Assembly (NCBI RefSeq): GCF_017348915.1
Contig: NZ_CP071383.1
Coordinates: forward strand, 3,782,001 to 3,846,000
Origin: Leclercia pneumoniae
GTDB lineage: Bacteria > Pseudomonadota > Gammaproteobacteria > Enterobacterales > Enterobacteriaceae
Reading direction: 5' to 3'
DNA: 64,000 nt
In this document: one piece after another, positions 13,408-23,399 of the stretch
Layout of the letters: every line of letters starts with the position of its first letter
Numbering within the stretch: position 1 is the stretch's first letter
Notes under the pieces: generated by a model
Database searches by the model: none
What the model was told of the DNA's origin: nothing
The model's input: only the letters and a program-made list of their open reading frames with translations
Made by a program: the position numbers and the translations under genes

Positions 13408-13974
13408 ATGAGTAATGCGGGTGCTTCGCTTGCAACCTGTTACGGCCAGGTCAGTTCACAAATGATGGCGCAAGCGGAAAAGATTCGTTTGCTGATTCTG
13501 GACGTGGACGGCGTCCTCTCCGACGGCCTGATCTATATGGGCAATAACGGCGAGGAGCTTAAGGCCTTTAATGTGCGTGATGGCTACGGCATTCGCTGCG
13601 CACTGACTTCTGGCATAGAAGTTGCCATTATCACCGGCCGGAAGGCTAAACTAGTAGAAGACCGTTGCGACACGTTGGGCATTACCCATCTTTATCAGGG
13701 ACAATCCGATAAGAGGGTCGCTTTCAGGGATTTGCTGGATAAACTGGCTATTGCCCCAGAAAACGTAGCCTATGTAGGCGACGATCTGATTGACTGGCCA
13801 GTAATGGCTGAAGTGGGACTGAGCATTGCCGTTGCCGATGCGCATCCGCTTTTACTCCCCCGCGCTGACTATGTCACCCGGATCAACGGTGGGCGGGGCG
13901 CGGTTCGTGAGGTGTGCGATCTCCTGTTACTGGCGCAAGGCAAGCTTGATGAGGCCAAAGGGCAATCGATATGA
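13408..13974 (+). CDS. kdsC: Kdo-8-phosphate phosphatase KdsC
   Basis: A 188-residue HAD-superfamily phosphatase that removes phosphate from Kdo-8-P to give Kdo. The catalytic motif is LDVDGVLSDG (nucleophile in DVD), with GRKAKLVEDR and GDDLIDWPVM as the later HAD motifs. The start at MSNAGASLATCYG matches E. coli; an in-frame ATG five codons earlier overlaps the kdsD end and is less likely. Its stop overlaps the lptC start (ATGA). Confidence 0.96.
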   Translation: MSNAGASLATCYGQVSSQMMAQAEKIRLLILDVDGVLSDGLIYMGNNGEELKAFNVRDGYGIRCALTSGIEVAIITGRKAKLVEDRCDTLGITHLYQGQSDKRVAFRDLLDKLAIAPENVAYVGDDLIDWPVMAEVGLSIAVADAHPLLLPRADYVTRINGGRGAVREVCDLLLLAQGKLDEAKGQSI

Positions 13975-14546
13975 GTAAAACCAGACGTTGGGTTATTATT
14001 CTGCTTTCGCTGTTGGCACTGGTACTGATTGGCGTGAATCTTGCCGATCGGGATGACACCGAAGCGCCGACGGTGAACACGAGCGATCCAACCTATAAAA
14101 GCGATCAAAGCAATACCGTGGTTTATAGCCCGGAAGGCGCACTGAATTATCGCCTTATCGCCCAGCACGTTGAATATTTCTCTGAGCAGGGTGATTCGTG
14201 GTTTACCCAGCCGGTGCTGACCACGTTTGACAAAGATAAAGTTCAGACATGGTCCATCAAATCAGATCGGGCAAAACTGACGAATGACCGTATGCTTTAT
14301 CTTTATGGCCATGTGGAAGTGAATGCGCTGACCCCTGATGCGCAATTGCGCAAAATCACCACTGACAACGCACAGATCAACCTGGTCACCCAGGATGTCA
14401 CATCCCAGGATCTGGTCACTTTATACGGCACAACATTTAATTCCAGCGGCCTCAGAATGCGCGGGAACTTACGCAGCAAGAACGCAGAGCTGATTGAAAA
14501 GGTTAGAACCTCCTATGAAATTCAAAACAAACAAACTCAGCCTTAA
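13971..14546 (+). CDS. lptC: LptC, LPS transport bridge component
   Basis: A 191-residue bitopic inner-membrane protein that takes LPS from LptB2FG and passes it to LptA. It has one N-terminal helix (about 6-23, VIILLSLLALVLIGV) and a periplasmic beta-jellyroll domain. It is coupled to kdsC by a 4-bp overlap, and its last 32 bases overlap the start of lptA. Length matches E. coli. Confidence 0.96.
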   Translation: MSKTRRWVIILLSLLALVLIGVNLADRDDTEAPTVNTSDPTYKSDQSNTVVYSPEGALNYRLIAQHVEYFSEQGDSWFTQPVLTTFDKDKVQTWSIKSDRAKLTNDRMLYLYGHVEVNALTPDAQLRKITTDNAQINLVTQDVTSQDLVTLYGTTFNSSGLRMRGNLRSKNAELIEKVRTSYEIQNKQTQP

Positions 14547-15069
14547 TTTCGTCATCGCCAGCGCACTGCTGGCCGCCAGTCTGCCTGCGCTTGCTGTGAC
14601 AGGTGATACCGAGCAGCCGATTCATATCGAGTCAGACACCCAGTCTCTTGATATGCAGGGCAATGTGGTGACGTTCACTGGCAATGTGGTGGTGACTCAG
14701 GGCACCATCAAAATCAATGCAGACAAAGTCGTCGTGACCCGTCCGGGTGGCGAAGATGGTAAAGAGATTATCGATGGTTACGGCAATCCGGCCACCTTCT
14801 ACCAGATGCAGGACAATGGCAAACCGGTAAAAGGCCACGCCTCGCACATGCACTATGAGCTGGCAAAAGATTTTGTCGTGCTCACTGGCAACGCGTTCCT
14901 GGAGCAGCTGGACAGTAATATCACCGGCGACAAGATCACCTACCTGGTGAAAGAGCAGAAAATGCAGGCCTTCAGTGAAAAAGGCAAACGCGTCACCACC
15001 GTACTTGTTCCGTCGCAGCTGCAGGACAAAAACAGCAATCAGGCTCCGGCACAGAAAAAGAGTAACTAA
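14515..15069 (+). CDS. lptA: LptA, periplasmic LPS-transport protein
   Basis: A 184-residue periplasmic protein that forms the bridge carrying LPS to LptDE. A signal peptide ends at about ALA (residues 22-24), and the mature part is the OstA-type beta-jellyroll (HIESDTQSLDMQGNVVTFTG). The start MKFKTNKLSL is chosen from E. coli; it lies inside lptC, giving a 32-bp overlap. The C-terminal QAPAQKKSN tail is variable in the family. Confidence 0.96.
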   Translation: MKFKTNKLSLNFVIASALLAASLPALAVTGDTEQPIHIESDTQSLDMQGNVVTFTGNVVVTQGTIKINADKVVVTRPGGEDGKEIIDGYGNPATFYQMQDNGKPVKGHASHMHYELAKDFVVLTGNAFLEQLDSNITGDKITYLVKEQKMQAFSEKGKRVTTVLVPSQLQDKNSNQAPAQKKSN

Positions 15070-15075
15070 TTCGTT

Positions 15076-15801
15076 ATGGCAACATTAACTGCAAAGAATC
15101 TTGCGAAGGCCTATAAGGGCCGCCGCGTCGTGGAAGATGTCAGTCTGACCGTAAACTCTGGTGAGATCGTCGGGCTTCTGGGGCCGAACGGTGCGGGTAA
15201 AACCACCACTTTCTACATGGTGGTCGGTATTGTGCCGCGCGATGCAGGCAACATCATTATCGATGACGAAGACATCAGTCTGCTGCCACTGCACGCCCGT
15301 GCCCGTCGTGGTATCGGCTATCTGCCGCAGGAAGCGTCCATCTTCCGTCGCCTGAGCGTCTTCGACAACCTGATGGCCGTCTTGCAGATCCGTGACGATC
15401 TTACCGCCGAGCAGCGTGAAGATCGCGCTAACGAGCTGATGGAAGAGTTCCACATTGAACATCTGCGTGATAGCCTCGGTCAGGCGCTCTCGGGCGGCGA
15501 ACGTCGTCGCGTTGAGATTGCCCGAGCGCTGGCTGCCAACCCAAAATTCATTCTTCTTGATGAACCCTTTGCGGGCGTTGACCCCATTTCCGTAATCGAT
15601 ATCAAACGCATTATCGAGCATCTGCGCGACAGCGGCCTCGGCGTATTGATAACGGACCATAACGTGCGCGAAACGCTGGCCGTCTGCGAACGTGCATACA
15701 TTGTGAGCCAGGGGCATCTGATTGCTCATGGCACGCCGCAGGCGATCCTGGAAGACGAGCATGTTAAGCGCGTGTATCTTGGGGAAGACTTCAGACTCTG
15801 A
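15076..15801 (+). CDS. lptB: LptB, ATPase of the LPS transporter
   Basis: A 241-residue ABC ATPase that dimerises and drives LPS extraction with LptF and LptG, whose genes are also in this window. Walker A is [10 protein letters not shown], the signature is [15 protein letters not shown], Walker B is [13 protein letters not shown], and the switch His follows in LITDHNVRE. It lies 6 bp after lptA. Confidence 0.97.
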   Translation: MATLTAKNLAKAYKGRRVVEDVSLTVNSGEIVGLLGPNGAGKTTTFYMVVGIVPRDAGNIIIDDEDISLLPLHARARRGIGYLPQEASIFRRLSVFDNLMAVLQIRDDLTAEQREDRANELMEEFHIEHLRDSLGQALSGGERRRVEIARALAANPKFILLDEPFAGVDPISVIDIKRIIEHLRDSGLGVLITDHNVRETLAVCERAYIVSQGHLIAHGTPQAILEDEHVKRVYLGEDFRL

Positions 15802-15849
15802 TAGGGTAAGAGGTACAACAACGCGTAACCGGAGAAAAATGCTCTGAAT

Positions 15850-17283
15850 ATGAAGCAAGGTTTGCAATTAAGGCTCAGCCAGCAGCTGGCAATGACGCCA
15901 CAATTACAGCAGGCAATCCGCCTGTTGCAATTGTCTACGCTTGAACTGCAGCAGGAGCTCCAGCAAGCGCTGGAGAGCAATCCTCTGCTTGAGCAAACCG
16001 ATCTTCACGATGAGGTAGACACCCAGCAGTCCCAGGACACCGAGGCACTTGATACCGCCGATGCCCTTGAGCAGAAAGAGATGCCCGACGAGCTGCCGCT
16101 GGATGTCAGCTGGGATGAGATCTACACCGCCGGCACCCCTTCCGGTAACCGCGTGGATTACCAGGACGATGAACTGCCGGTTTATCAGGGGGAAACGACC
16201 CAGTCACTGCAGGATTATCTGATGTGGCAGGTGGAGCTGACCCCGTTCTCCGATACCGATCGCGCCATCGCCACCTCTATCGTCGATGCTGTTGATGACA
16301 CCGGTTATCTCACCGTAACGCTGGAAGATATTCTTGAAAGCATTGGCGATGCCGATATCGATCTGGAAGAGGTCGAAGCGGTTCTGAAGCGAGTTCAGCG
16401 CTTTGATCCCATTGGCGTAGCGGCGAGAGATTTACGTGACTGCCTGCTTATACAGCTGTCGCAGTTTGTGAAAGAGACGCCCTGGATCGAAGAGGCCAGA
16501 CTGATCGTCAGCGATCATCTGGATCTACTGGCAAATCATGACTTCCGGGCCTTAATGCGGGTGACGCGGCTAAAAGAAGATGTGCTCAAGGCCGCCGTGA
16601 ATCTGATTCAGTCACTGGATCCCCGTCCGGGTCAGTCGATCCAGACCAGCGAGCCCGAGTATGTTATCCCCGACGTGCTGGTGCGAAAACATAACGGTCT
16701 GTGGACCGTAGAACTTAACTCCGACAGCATTCCCCGCCTGCAAATTAACCAGCAATACGCCTCAATGTGCACCAGCTCGCGCAACGATTCCGATAACCAG
16801 TTTATTCGCAGTAATCTGCAGGAAGCGCGCTGGCTGATTAAAAGCCTTGAGAGCCGTAACGATACCCTGCTGCGCGTCAGCCGCTGTATCGTCGAGCAAC
16901 AGCAGGCCTTTTTCGAACGGGGCGAAGAGTACATGAAACCGATGGTGCTGGCGGATATCGCCCAGGCCGTCGAAATGCACGAATCCACGATTTCCCGCGT
17001 CACTACGCAGAAGTATCTGCATAGCCCACGCGGTATTTTTGAGCTTAAGTATTTCTTCTCTAGCCATGTTAATACCGAGGGCGGCGGCGAAGCATCGTCG
17101 ACAGCCATCCGTGCGCTGGTGAAGAAATTGATCGCCGCGGAAAACCCCGCGAAACCACTGAGTGACAGTAAGTTAACCACCATGCTGTCGGATCAAGGTA
17201 TCATGGTGGCTCGCCGCACTGTTGCGAAGTATCGAGAGTCTTTATCCATTCCGCCGTCTAACCAGCGTAAGCAGCTGGTCTGA
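15850..17283 (+). CDS. rpoN: RNA polymerase sigma-54 factor RpoN
   Basis: A 477-residue alternative sigma factor for nitrogen-related and other enhancer-dependent promoters. Region I is glutamine- and leucine-rich (about 1-50), region II is acidic (about 55-115), and region III holds the core-binding part, the helix-turn-helix around [12 protein letters not shown] and the RpoN box [10 protein letters not shown] near the C-terminus. It precedes hpf, ptsN, rapZ and npr, as in E. coli. Confidence 0.97.
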   Translation: MKQGLQLRLSQQLAMTPQLQQAIRLLQLSTLELQQELQQALESNPLLEQTDLHDEVDTQQSQDTEALDTADALEQKEMPDELPLDVSWDEIYTAGTPSGNRVDYQDDELPVYQGETTQSLQDYLMWQVELTPFSDTDRAIATSIVDAVDDTGYLTVTLEDILESIGDADIDLEEVEAVLKRVQRFDPIGVAARDLRDCLLIQLSQFVKETPWIEEARLIVSDHLDLLANHDFRALMRVTRLKEDVLKAAVNLIQSLDPRPGQSIQTSEPEYVIPDVLVRKHNGLWTVELNSDSIPRLQINQQYASMCTSSRNDSDNQFIRSNLQEARWLIKSLESRNDTLLRVSRCIVEQQQAFFERGEEYMKPMVLADIAQAVEMHESTISRVTTQKYLHSPRGIFELKYFFSSHVNTEGGGEASSTAIRALVKKLIAAENPAKPLSDSKLTTMLSDQGIMVARRTVAKYRESLSIPPSNQRKQLV

Positions 17284-17305
17284 CACAACCGATAAGGAAG
17301 ACACT

Positions 17306-17593
17306 ATGCAGCTCAACATCACTGGACATAACGTCGAAATTACCGAGGCGCTGCGCGAATTTTTGAATACAAAATTTGCCAAACTTGAACAGTATTTCGA
17401 GAGGATCAACCAGGTCTACATTGTGTTGAAAGTGGAGAAAGTGACTCATATCTCGGACGCCACCCTGCATGTCAACGGTGGCGAGCTCCATGCCAGTGCG
17501 GAAGGGCAGGACATGTATGCGGCTATCGACGGCTTGATTGATAAGCTGGCCCGACAGCTAAATAAACATAAAGATAAACTGAAACAACACTAA
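17306..17593 (+). CDS. hpf: Ribosome hibernation promoting factor HPF
   Basis: A 95-residue short-form HPF that binds the 30S decoding centre and promotes 100S ribosome dimers in stationary phase. The start MQLNITGHNVEIT has a good AAGGAAG ribosome-binding site and gives the E. coli length; the frame is open 28 codons further into rpoN, which is rejected. It lies 22 bp after rpoN. Confidence 0.96.
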   Translation: MQLNITGHNVEITEALREFLNTKFAKLEQYFERINQVYIVLKVEKVTHISDATLHVNGGELHASAEGQDMYAAIDGLIDKLARQLNKHKDKLKQH

Positions 17594-17621
17594 TTGTCCG
17601 GGCAGTTAACGGATGCAGGCC

Positions 17622-17650
17622 GGCCTGTTGTGAAACACATCAGGCCCTTT
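17622..17650 (+). terminator. Stem-loop between hpf and ptsN
   Basis: GGCCTG (17622-17627) pairs with CAGGCC (17641-17646), and TGTG with CACA inside it around an AAA loop with one T-T mismatch. The stem is followed by CTTTG, a short T tract. It could be an attenuator or an mRNA-end stabiliser separating rpoN-hpf from ptsN-rapZ-npr. Confidence 0.55.
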
Positions 17651-17675
17651 GTATCGTTAGCGCTTAGGTGAAATT

Positions 17676-18167
17676 ATGATAAATAACGATTCCGCTCTTC
17701 AACTGAGCAATGTCCTTAACCAGGAATGTACCCGCAGTGCCGTTCATTGCCAGAGCAAAAAACGTGCGCTGGAGATCATCAGCGAACTGGCGGCTAAACA
17801 GCTGGGCTTAGCGCCGCAAGTGGTGTTTGAAGCCATCCTGACCCGTGAGAAAATGGGCAGTACCGGTATCGGTAACGGCATCGCCATTCCGCATGGCAAG
17901 CTGGAAGAGGACACCCTGCGCGCCGTGGGCGTCTTTGTGCAGCTGGAAACGCCGATCGCCTTTGATGCCATCGACAATCAGCCTGTCGACCTGCTGTTTG
18001 CGCTGCTGGTTCCTGCCGATCAAACGAAAACCCATCTGCATACGCTGTCGCTGGTCGCCAGACGCCTGGCAGACAAAACCATTTGTCGCCGCCTGCGCGC
18101 TGCGCAGAGTGACGAAGAGCTTTATCAAATTATCACGGAAGCGGAAGGCAACCAGGATGATGCGTAA
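17676..18167 (+). CDS. ptsN: Nitrogen PTS enzyme IIA-Ntr, PtsN
   Basis: A 163-residue cytoplasmic EIIA-type protein of the nitrogen PTS. It is phosphorylated by NPr and controls potassium transport and other processes. The active-site histidine is H73 in GIAIPHGK. NPr is encoded two genes downstream, so both are together as usual. Confidence 0.96.
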   Translation: MINNDSALQLSNVLNQECTRSAVHCQSKKRALEIISELAAKQLGLAPQVVFEAILTREKMGSTGIGNGIAIPHGKLEEDTLRAVGVFVQLETPIAFDAIDNQPVDLLFALLVPADQTKTHLHTLSLVARRLADKTICRRLRAAQSDEELYQIITEAEGNQDDA

Positions 18168-18212
18168 TCGGGTAATGGCTATGACATTTGCTGTCCTGAG
18201 GAGAAAAGTTTC

Positions 18213-19067
18213 ATGGTGCTGATGATCGTCAGCGGACGTTCCGGGTCGGGTAAATCCGTCGCCCTGCGTGCGCTGGAAGATATGGGCTTTTACTGCGTAG
18301 ATAACCTGCCGGTGGTGCTGTTGCCCGACCTGGCACGAACGCTGGCAGACAGACAAATCTCGGCGGCCGTCAGTATCGACGTACGAAATATGCCGGAATC
18401 CCCGGAGATCTTCGAACAGGCCATGAGCAGCCTGCCGGAAGCGTTTTCCCCGCAGCTGCTCTTCCTTGATGCCGACCGCAATACGTTAATCCGTCGTTAT
18501 AGCGACACCCGTCGTCTGCACCCCCTTTCCAGTAAGAATCTGTCGCTGGAAAGCGCTATTGATGAAGAGAGCGATCTACTGGAGCCGCTGCGTTCCCGCG
18601 CGGATCTGATCGTAGATACCTCTGAGATGTCAGTGCATGAGCTGGCCGAGATGCTGCGTACCCGCCTGCTGGGTAAACGCGAACGCGAGTTGACCATGGT
18701 GTTTGAGTCCTTTGGCTTCAAGCACGGTATCCCTATCGATGCCGACTACGTCTTTGACGTACGCTTCCTGCCAAACCCACACTGGGATCCTAAACTGCGC
18801 CCAATGACGGGTCTGGATAAGCCGGTAGCGGCCTTCCTTGATCGGCATACTGAAGTCCATAACTTTATCTACCAGACTCGTAGCTATCTTGAGCTATGGT
18901 TACCTATGCTGGAGACCAATAACCGCAGCTATCTGACTGTGGCGATTGGCTGTACGGGCGGTAAACACCGTTCGGTCTACATTGCCGAGCAACTGGCTGA
19001 CTATTTCCGCTCTCGCGGTAAAAACGTTCAGTCGCGTCATCGCACGCTGGAAAAACGTAAAACATGA
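18213..19067 (+). CDS. rapZ: RNase adapter protein RapZ
   Basis: A 284-residue RNA-binding protein that, in E. coli, senses glucosamine-6-phosphate and presents the sRNA GlmZ to RNase E. The N-terminal Walker A motif is SGRSGSGKS (about 7-15); the C-terminal domain includes [10 protein letters not shown] and a basic end ([11 protein letters not shown]) for RNA binding. The stop overlaps the npr start (ATGA). Confidence 0.96.
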   Translation: MVLMIVSGRSGSGKSVALRALEDMGFYCVDNLPVVLLPDLARTLADRQISAAVSIDVRNMPESPEIFEQAMSSLPEAFSPQLLFLDADRNTLIRRYSDTRRLHPLSSKNLSLESAIDEESDLLEPLRSRADLIVDTSEMSVHELAEMLRTRLLGKRERELTMVFESFGFKHGIPIDADYVFDVRFLPNPHWDPKLRPMTGLDKPVAAFLDRHTEVHNFIYQTRSYLELWLPMLETNNRSYLTVAIGCTGGKHRSVYIAEQLADYFRSRGKNVQSRHRTLEKRKT

Positions 19068-19336
19068 CCGTAAAGCAGACCGTGGAAGTCACCAATAAGC
19101 TGGGAATGCACGCCCGCCCGGCCATGAAGCTATTTGAGCTGATGCAGGGCTTCGACGCAGAGGTTCTGCTACGTAACGACGAAGGTACCGAAGCGGAAGC
19201 GAACAGCGTGATTGCACTGCTAATGCTCGATTCCGCTAAGGGCCGCCAGATTGAAATTGAAGCGACGGGGCCTCAGGAAGAAGAGGCGCTGGCCGCGGTC
19301 ATTGCGCTGTTTAACGCCGGGTTCGACGAAGATTAG
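19064..19336 (+). CDS. npr: Nitrogen PTS phosphocarrier NPr
   Basis: A 90-residue HPr-like protein that passes phosphate from EI-Ntr (PtsP) to PtsN. The phosphorylation site is H16 in [10 protein letters not shown]. It is coupled to rapZ and is the last gene of the rpoN cluster. Its final 4 bases overlap the 3' end of convergent mtgA, and no terminator is visible between the two. Confidence 0.96.
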   Translation: MTVKQTVEVTNKLGMHARPAMKLFELMQGFDAEVLLRNDEGTEAEANSVIALLMLDSAKGRQIEIEATGPQEEEALAAVIALFNAGFDED

Positions 19337-20043
19337 TAGAGCTTGTGCGCCTGCATAAAGCCTTCGCCGCCTAACTGCCGCATCTGCCGCAGGATCCACG
19401 CCTGGCGGCTACGCACGTAACCCGTCGGTGCGCTGGCCTTAAAGCGAATTGGGTTTGGCAGAACGGCTGCGAGAAGCGCGGCTTCAGCGGGGCTTAGCTT
19501 ACTGGCAGGTTTATGGAAATAGCGTTGAGACGCAGCCTCCACACCAAATACCCCCTCACCAAACTCGGCGATGTTGAGATACACCTTCAGGATCCGCTTC
19601 TTACTCCAGACGGTCTCCATACCTAGCGTCAGCCCGGCTTCCAGCCCTTTTCTCACCCAGCTGCGTCCATCCCACAAAAAGAGGTTTTTGGCCGTTTGCT
19701 GGGAAAGCGTCGATGCACCACGGATCCGGTTCTCATTGCGTTCGTTATGCGCCAACGCTTTTTCAATGGCGCCCATGTCAAACCCCCAGTGCTCCGGGAA
19801 TTTCTGATCTTCAGCGGCTATCACTGCCAGCCCCATCCAGGGGGAGATCTCATCCATGCTCACCCAGTCGGAATGCGCCACATAGCTGAAGTTTCCCGCG
19901 AACCAGGCACTAAGCTGACGCTCTACCATTACCGCAGAAAATGGCACCGGTAGAATATTGAACAGCGCAATGCCGCCGCCCCAGAACACCGCCAGCACCA
20001 ACACAATCCGCAGCAGCCAGCGCTTGAACATCTTCACAATCAT
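19333..20043 (-). CDS. mtgA: Monofunctional peptidoglycan glycosyltransferase MtgA
   Basis: A 236-residue GT51-family enzyme that polymerises lipid II into glycan strands. One N-terminal membrane helix (about 9-30) precedes the domain with the catalytic motif [13 protein letters not shown] and the [16 protein letters not shown] motif. It is about six residues shorter at the N-terminus than E. coli MtgA. The start overlaps the elbB stop (ATGA), so both are probably co-translated. Confidence 0.94.
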   Translation of the reverse strand: MIVKMFKRWLLRIVLVLAVFWGGGIALFNILPVPFSAVMVERQLSAWFAGNFSYVAHSDWVSMDEISPWMGLAVIAAEDQKFPEHWGFDMGAIEKALAHNERNENRIRGASTLSQQTAKNLFLWDGRSWVRKGLEAGLTLGMETVWSKKRILKVYLNIAEFGEGVFGVEAASQRYFHKPASKLSPAEAALLAAVLPNPIRFKASAPTGYVRSRQAWILRQMRQLGGEGFMQAHKLY

Positions 20044-20693
20044 TCCGTCAGCACCAGTACGCGTGCGACCAGTTTATCAATGCCCGCAGCGGCTTCGGCG
20101 ATAGTCTGTGCCAACATATACGCAGGTGTGGTGACGATTTTGTTATCTTCATCGACAACGATATCTTCCACCGGGCAGGGAACATGTTCACCGCCCATCT
20201 CCTCGATCACCTCGGCAGTATCGATATCGGTGCCGATGGTCAGGCGCAGCGGGAAATCAAAAATCTTTGGCAGCAAGGCCGGTGCAATGCAGATAAAACC
20301 CAGGGGTTTGCCCTGCTGGTGCATCTGCTGCGCCAGCGCTTTCAGATCGTCATCAACTTCACACTGGCTTCCCTGCGCAGCAAAGTTGCTCAGGTTTTTT
20401 GCCGCACCGAATCCGCCAGGTACGATCAGCGCATCCAGCGCCTCTGCCTTCGCCATATTGAGCGGATGAATATCTCCACGGGCGATGCGCGCCGCTTCGA
20501 TCAGCACGTTACGGCTGTCGGCCATCGCTTCGCCAGTCAGATGATTAATGACGTCGGACTGGACTTTATCTGGGGCAAAACAGATTGCCTGCGCACCTCC
20601 CCGGGACAACGCCAGGAGCGTAAGGACGGACTCGGTGATTTCAGCCCCGTCATAAACACCACAACCGCTAAGCACTACGCCAACTTTTTTCAT
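20040..20693 (-). CDS. elbB: DJ-1/PfpI-family glyoxalase ElbB (YhbL)
   Basis: A 217-residue cytoplasmic protein of the DJ-1/PfpI family; the E. coli homologue has weak glyoxalase activity and was first linked to isoprenoid synthesis. The segment [14 protein letters not shown] contains the nucleophile-elbow cysteine. Two ATG codons are adjacent (20696 and 20693); the second matches E. coli. It is followed by mtgA with a 4-bp overlap. Confidence 0.93.
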   Translation of the reverse strand: MKKVGVVLSGCGVYDGAEITESVLTLLALSRGGAQAICFAPDKVQSDVINHLTGEAMADSRNVLIEAARIARGDIHPLNMAKAEALDALIVPGGFGAAKNLSNFAAQGSQCEVDDDLKALAQQMHQQGKPLGFICIAPALLPKIFDFPLRLTIGTDIDTAEVIEEMGGEHVPCPVEDIVVDEDNKIVTTPAYMLAQTIAEAAAGIDKLVARVLVLTE

Positions 20694-20812
20694 CATGCCG
20701 ATTCCTTATAGCAAGTGACTGAAGCTTATTAATAATTCTGATTAAAACGCTATGCTTCACATATTTCACTGATTCATGTAACAAAGTATTTAAGATTTGC
20801 TATCTTAACTGC

Positions 20813-20940
20813 GTGCGGCCTAAATTTTGAGGCGGCGTCTGGTTCCAAAATGATAACAATGTTCTCTACAGGCGCAGCCAAGATTTCCCTGGTGTTGGCG
20901 CAGTATTCGCGCACCCCGGTTTAGCCGGGGTCATTTTTTT
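20813..20940 (+). ncRNA. arcZ: ArcZ small regulatory RNA
   Basis: An Hfq-dependent sRNA encoded opposite the arcB end; in E. coli it activates rpoS and represses arcB and other genes. The 3' half (about 20871-20940) matches E. coli ArcZ as remembered: GGCGCAGCCAAGATTTCCC, then TGGTGTTGGCGCAG, then the terminator stem CCCCGG/CCGGGG with a T7 tail. The 5' end GTGCGGCCT is also conserved, but the middle is different. A -10-like TATCTT (20801-20806) lies 7 bases before the predicted start at 20813. The U tract lies over the last codons of arcB. Confidence 0.92.
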
Positions 20941-23264
20941 CTGCTTTCTACCCACGCTTTCAATACCGCCACATCGTTCTGCCACTCTTGCTTCATCTCT
21001 TCGACCCATTCACCGACATTATCGGACCAGGCAGGAAGATCGGGGCTCTGGATCTGCTGACCAAGCTGTTGCAGATGACGCAAACCTACCGATCCCGCTG
21101 CGCCTTTAATTTTATGCCCCTCTTCCACGATGCCTTTCTGATCGCGCGCGGTCAGGTTCGACTCCAGCACCGCTAAATAGCCAGGCATCATCTTCTCGAA
21201 GACCGCCAGCCCATCGGTAATCAGCTTCGGGCCAACCAGTTCGATGTATTGTTCAAGCATGGCGATATCCAGCAAGGTATGCGCTTTATCGGTATCAACC
21301 TTCGTCATGGTGCTCTCCTCTTCGTCACAGGTATCCCAGTACTTCTTAATCATGGCAGTGAGAGCAGGTACGGACAGCGGCTTGCTCAGCACATCGTCCA
21401 TCCCGGCCTCCAGATACTCTTTTTTATCCTTCAGCACGTTCGCGGTCAGCGCCACCAGCGGCGGCAGCTCGTCACGGCTGTAGCGACGCGTGAGCTCACG
21501 CGAAATATCCAGCCCGGTCATATCCGGCAACTGGATATCAAGCAACAGCAGGTCATATTCGCCTGGCGTGAACATCTCCAGCGCGGCAGTCCCGGTCATG
21601 GCGACATCCACGCTACTGCCCAGCTTTTCCAGCACCGAGCGCGCCACAATGACGTTAAGTTCAATATCTTCCACCAGCAAGACGTGCAGCGCGGGCAGCG
21701 GTAAATCATCGTGAGCGAAGGTATCTTCCACCTCTTCTGCCACCGCCGGAGCATGCACGCTCAGAGCAAACAGCGAGCCCTTACCCGGGTTGCTGGAGAC
21801 GGTGATATCGCCGCCCATGCTTTTCGCCAGACGACGCGATACTGCCAGACCTATACCGGTGCCGGTGGCAGGCTTACCGCCCTGACTATCTTTCACCTGA
21901 TAATACATGGCAAAGATCTTATCCTGCTCTTCCTGTGGAATGCCGATCCCTGAGTCTTCAACCTCGAAATGCAGCATCTCCCCTTCGCCGTAGCGAACCC
22001 GCACCGACACCTGCCCTGCCTGCGTAAACTTGACGGCGTTACTGATCAGATTCCACAGAATCTGGCGCAGACGCGTACCATCGGTGACCACTTTATGGGG
22101 CAACGGCAATGTCGGCTCCAGCACAAAGCGTAGACCTTTCTGCTGCGCTTGCAGGCCTGACAGATTTTCCAGGTCGGCCAGGAAGCTGGTGAAGTCTACC
22201 GGCTGGTTATCCAACTGAACTTTACGCCGCTCCATTTTATCCATGTCGATAATGTCGTTGAAAATATTCCCCAACGTCACGGCTGAAACATGGATAGTCT
22301 TAAGGTATTTCTCCTGCTCGGCAGACAGCTCGGTATCAAGCAGAATACGGCTTAGCCCGACGATACCGTTAAGGGGCGTACGCAGCTCATGGCTGATGGT
22401 CGAGATAAAGGTGGTCTTATCCCGGCTGGCGCGCTCCAGCGCATCCTGATAGCGCTTACGTTCGGTAATATCGCGGCCAAAGCCCATCAGGCCATGGCGT
22501 TTACCCACGCGGTCGTAATAGGGAACTTTGCGGATCTCAAAGCAGGCTTTGCGCCCATCCGGATAATCCAGCCACTGTTCGTAGGTGAGGGAGACGTTGT
22601 GACGGAAGACTTTTTCATCCGTTTCAATGACTTTTGCCGCCGCCTCTTCGGAATAGACGTCCTGCGGTTTGAGGCTAACCAGCTGTTTTTCACTTTTGCC
22701 GGTCAGCAGTTCCATTGCCCGGTTGCAGCCGGAGAACTCTTTATCCTCATTACGGTAGAAGACCAGATCCGGTGAGGCATCAAGAAACGAACGAAGAAAA
22801 GAGGATTGCTGTTCGAGCTGGATCTGCGTCTCTTCACGCTCTTTCATCTCTACCTTCAGCTGCTCCAGCGTTACGCGGCGCTCTGCTTCGGCTTTTTCAC
22901 GATCTGAAATTTCCTGATTAAGCTGTGCAATGTTGTCCTTCAACTGAACATTGAGCTTCAGATCACGCTCGCGCATCTCCTCCAGTTTCTCCACCAGCCG
23001 GGAGAGGCGCTGACGCGACTCCTCGAGCTGCTCGACCACCACCGACAGGAAGTAGACCGCCCAGGGGGTAATCAACAGACCGAAGAAAATAGAGCGGATG
23101 ACGTCGATACTTTCGACCTGCCCATGCAGCACCATGGTCACCGCCATCTGTACCACAATCGCCAGCACTACCAGCGCCAGGGCGAGCAACATGGAGAAGC
23201 GTACCAGGCCAAGCTTCATCATGAGATCGACGTAGTACTGCGCCAGCATTCGAATTTGCTTCAT
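20931..23264 (-). CDS. arcB: Hybrid sensor kinase ArcB (aerobic respiration control)
   Basis: A 777-residue tripartite kinase that senses quinone redox state and phosphorylates ArcA when oxygen is limiting. Two membrane helices (about 23-45 and 58-77), a coiled-coil linker, a PAS domain with both redox cysteines C180 and C241, the H1 site H292 (STISHELRTP), a receiver domain (LLLLDIQLPDMTG) and a C-terminal HPt domain (EEGHKIKGAAGSVG) are all present. MKQIRMLAQYY is taken as the start, as in E. coli; ten upstream codons are open. Its 3' end overlaps arcZ. Upstream it now neighbours lptG instead of yhcC. Confidence 0.97.
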   Translation of the reverse strand: MKQIRMLAQYYVDLMMKLGLVRFSMLLALALVVLAIVVQMAVTMVLHGQVESIDVIRSIFFGLLITPWAVYFLSVVVEQLEESRQRLSRLVEKLEEMRERDLKLNVQLKDNIAQLNQEISDREKAEAERRVTLEQLKVEMKEREETQIQLEQQSSFLRSFLDASPDLVFYRNEDKEFSGCNRAMELLTGKSEKQLVSLKPQDVYSEEAAAKVIETDEKVFRHNVSLTYEQWLDYPDGRKACFEIRKVPYYDRVGKRHGLMGFGRDITERKRYQDALERASRDKTTFISTISHELRTPLNGIVGLSRILLDTELSAEQEKYLKTIHVSAVTLGNIFNDIIDMDKMERRKVQLDNQPVDFTSFLADLENLSGLQAQQKGLRFVLEPTLPLPHKVVTDGTRLRQILWNLISNAVKFTQAGQVSVRVRYGEGEMLHFEVEDSGIGIPQEEQDKIFAMYYQVKDSQGGKPATGTGIGLAVSRRLAKSMGGDITVSSNPGKGSLFALSVHAPAVAEEVEDTFAHDDLPLPALHVLLVEDIELNVIVARSVLEKLGSSVDVAMTGTAALEMFTPGEYDLLLLDIQLPDMTGLDISRELTRRYSRDELPPLVALTANVLKDKKEYLEAGMDDVLSKPLSVPALTAMIKKYWDTCDEEESTMTKVDTDKAHTLLDIAMLEQYIELVGPKLITDGLAVFEKMMPGYLAVLESNLTARDQKGIVEEGHKIKGAAGSVGLRHLQQLGQQIQSPDLPAWSDNVGEWVEEMKQEWQNDVAVLKAWVESRKK

Positions 23265-23360
23265 AGAGGATTCCTTCACGGCTTCATCGCACAATCATAC
23301 TCAAATTTCAGGCAAGACGTTGAAGGTTGTGCGAAAAAGTGCGGGGTAGAGCGGGAGATC

Positions 23361-23390
23361 CCCCTCGCTCCCACGACGGGGAGAGAGGGG
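23361..23390. repeat. Palindrome between lptG and arcB
   Basis: CCCCTC (23361-23366) pairs with GAGGGG (23385-23390) and CTCCC with GGGAG inside it. It resembles the CCCTCTCCC / GGGAGAGGG palindromes that occur between genes in many Gram-negative genomes. It has no T tract. It lies 7 bases from the left edge of the relocated block. Confidence 0.45.
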
Positions 23391-23399
23391 TAAAGCAGG

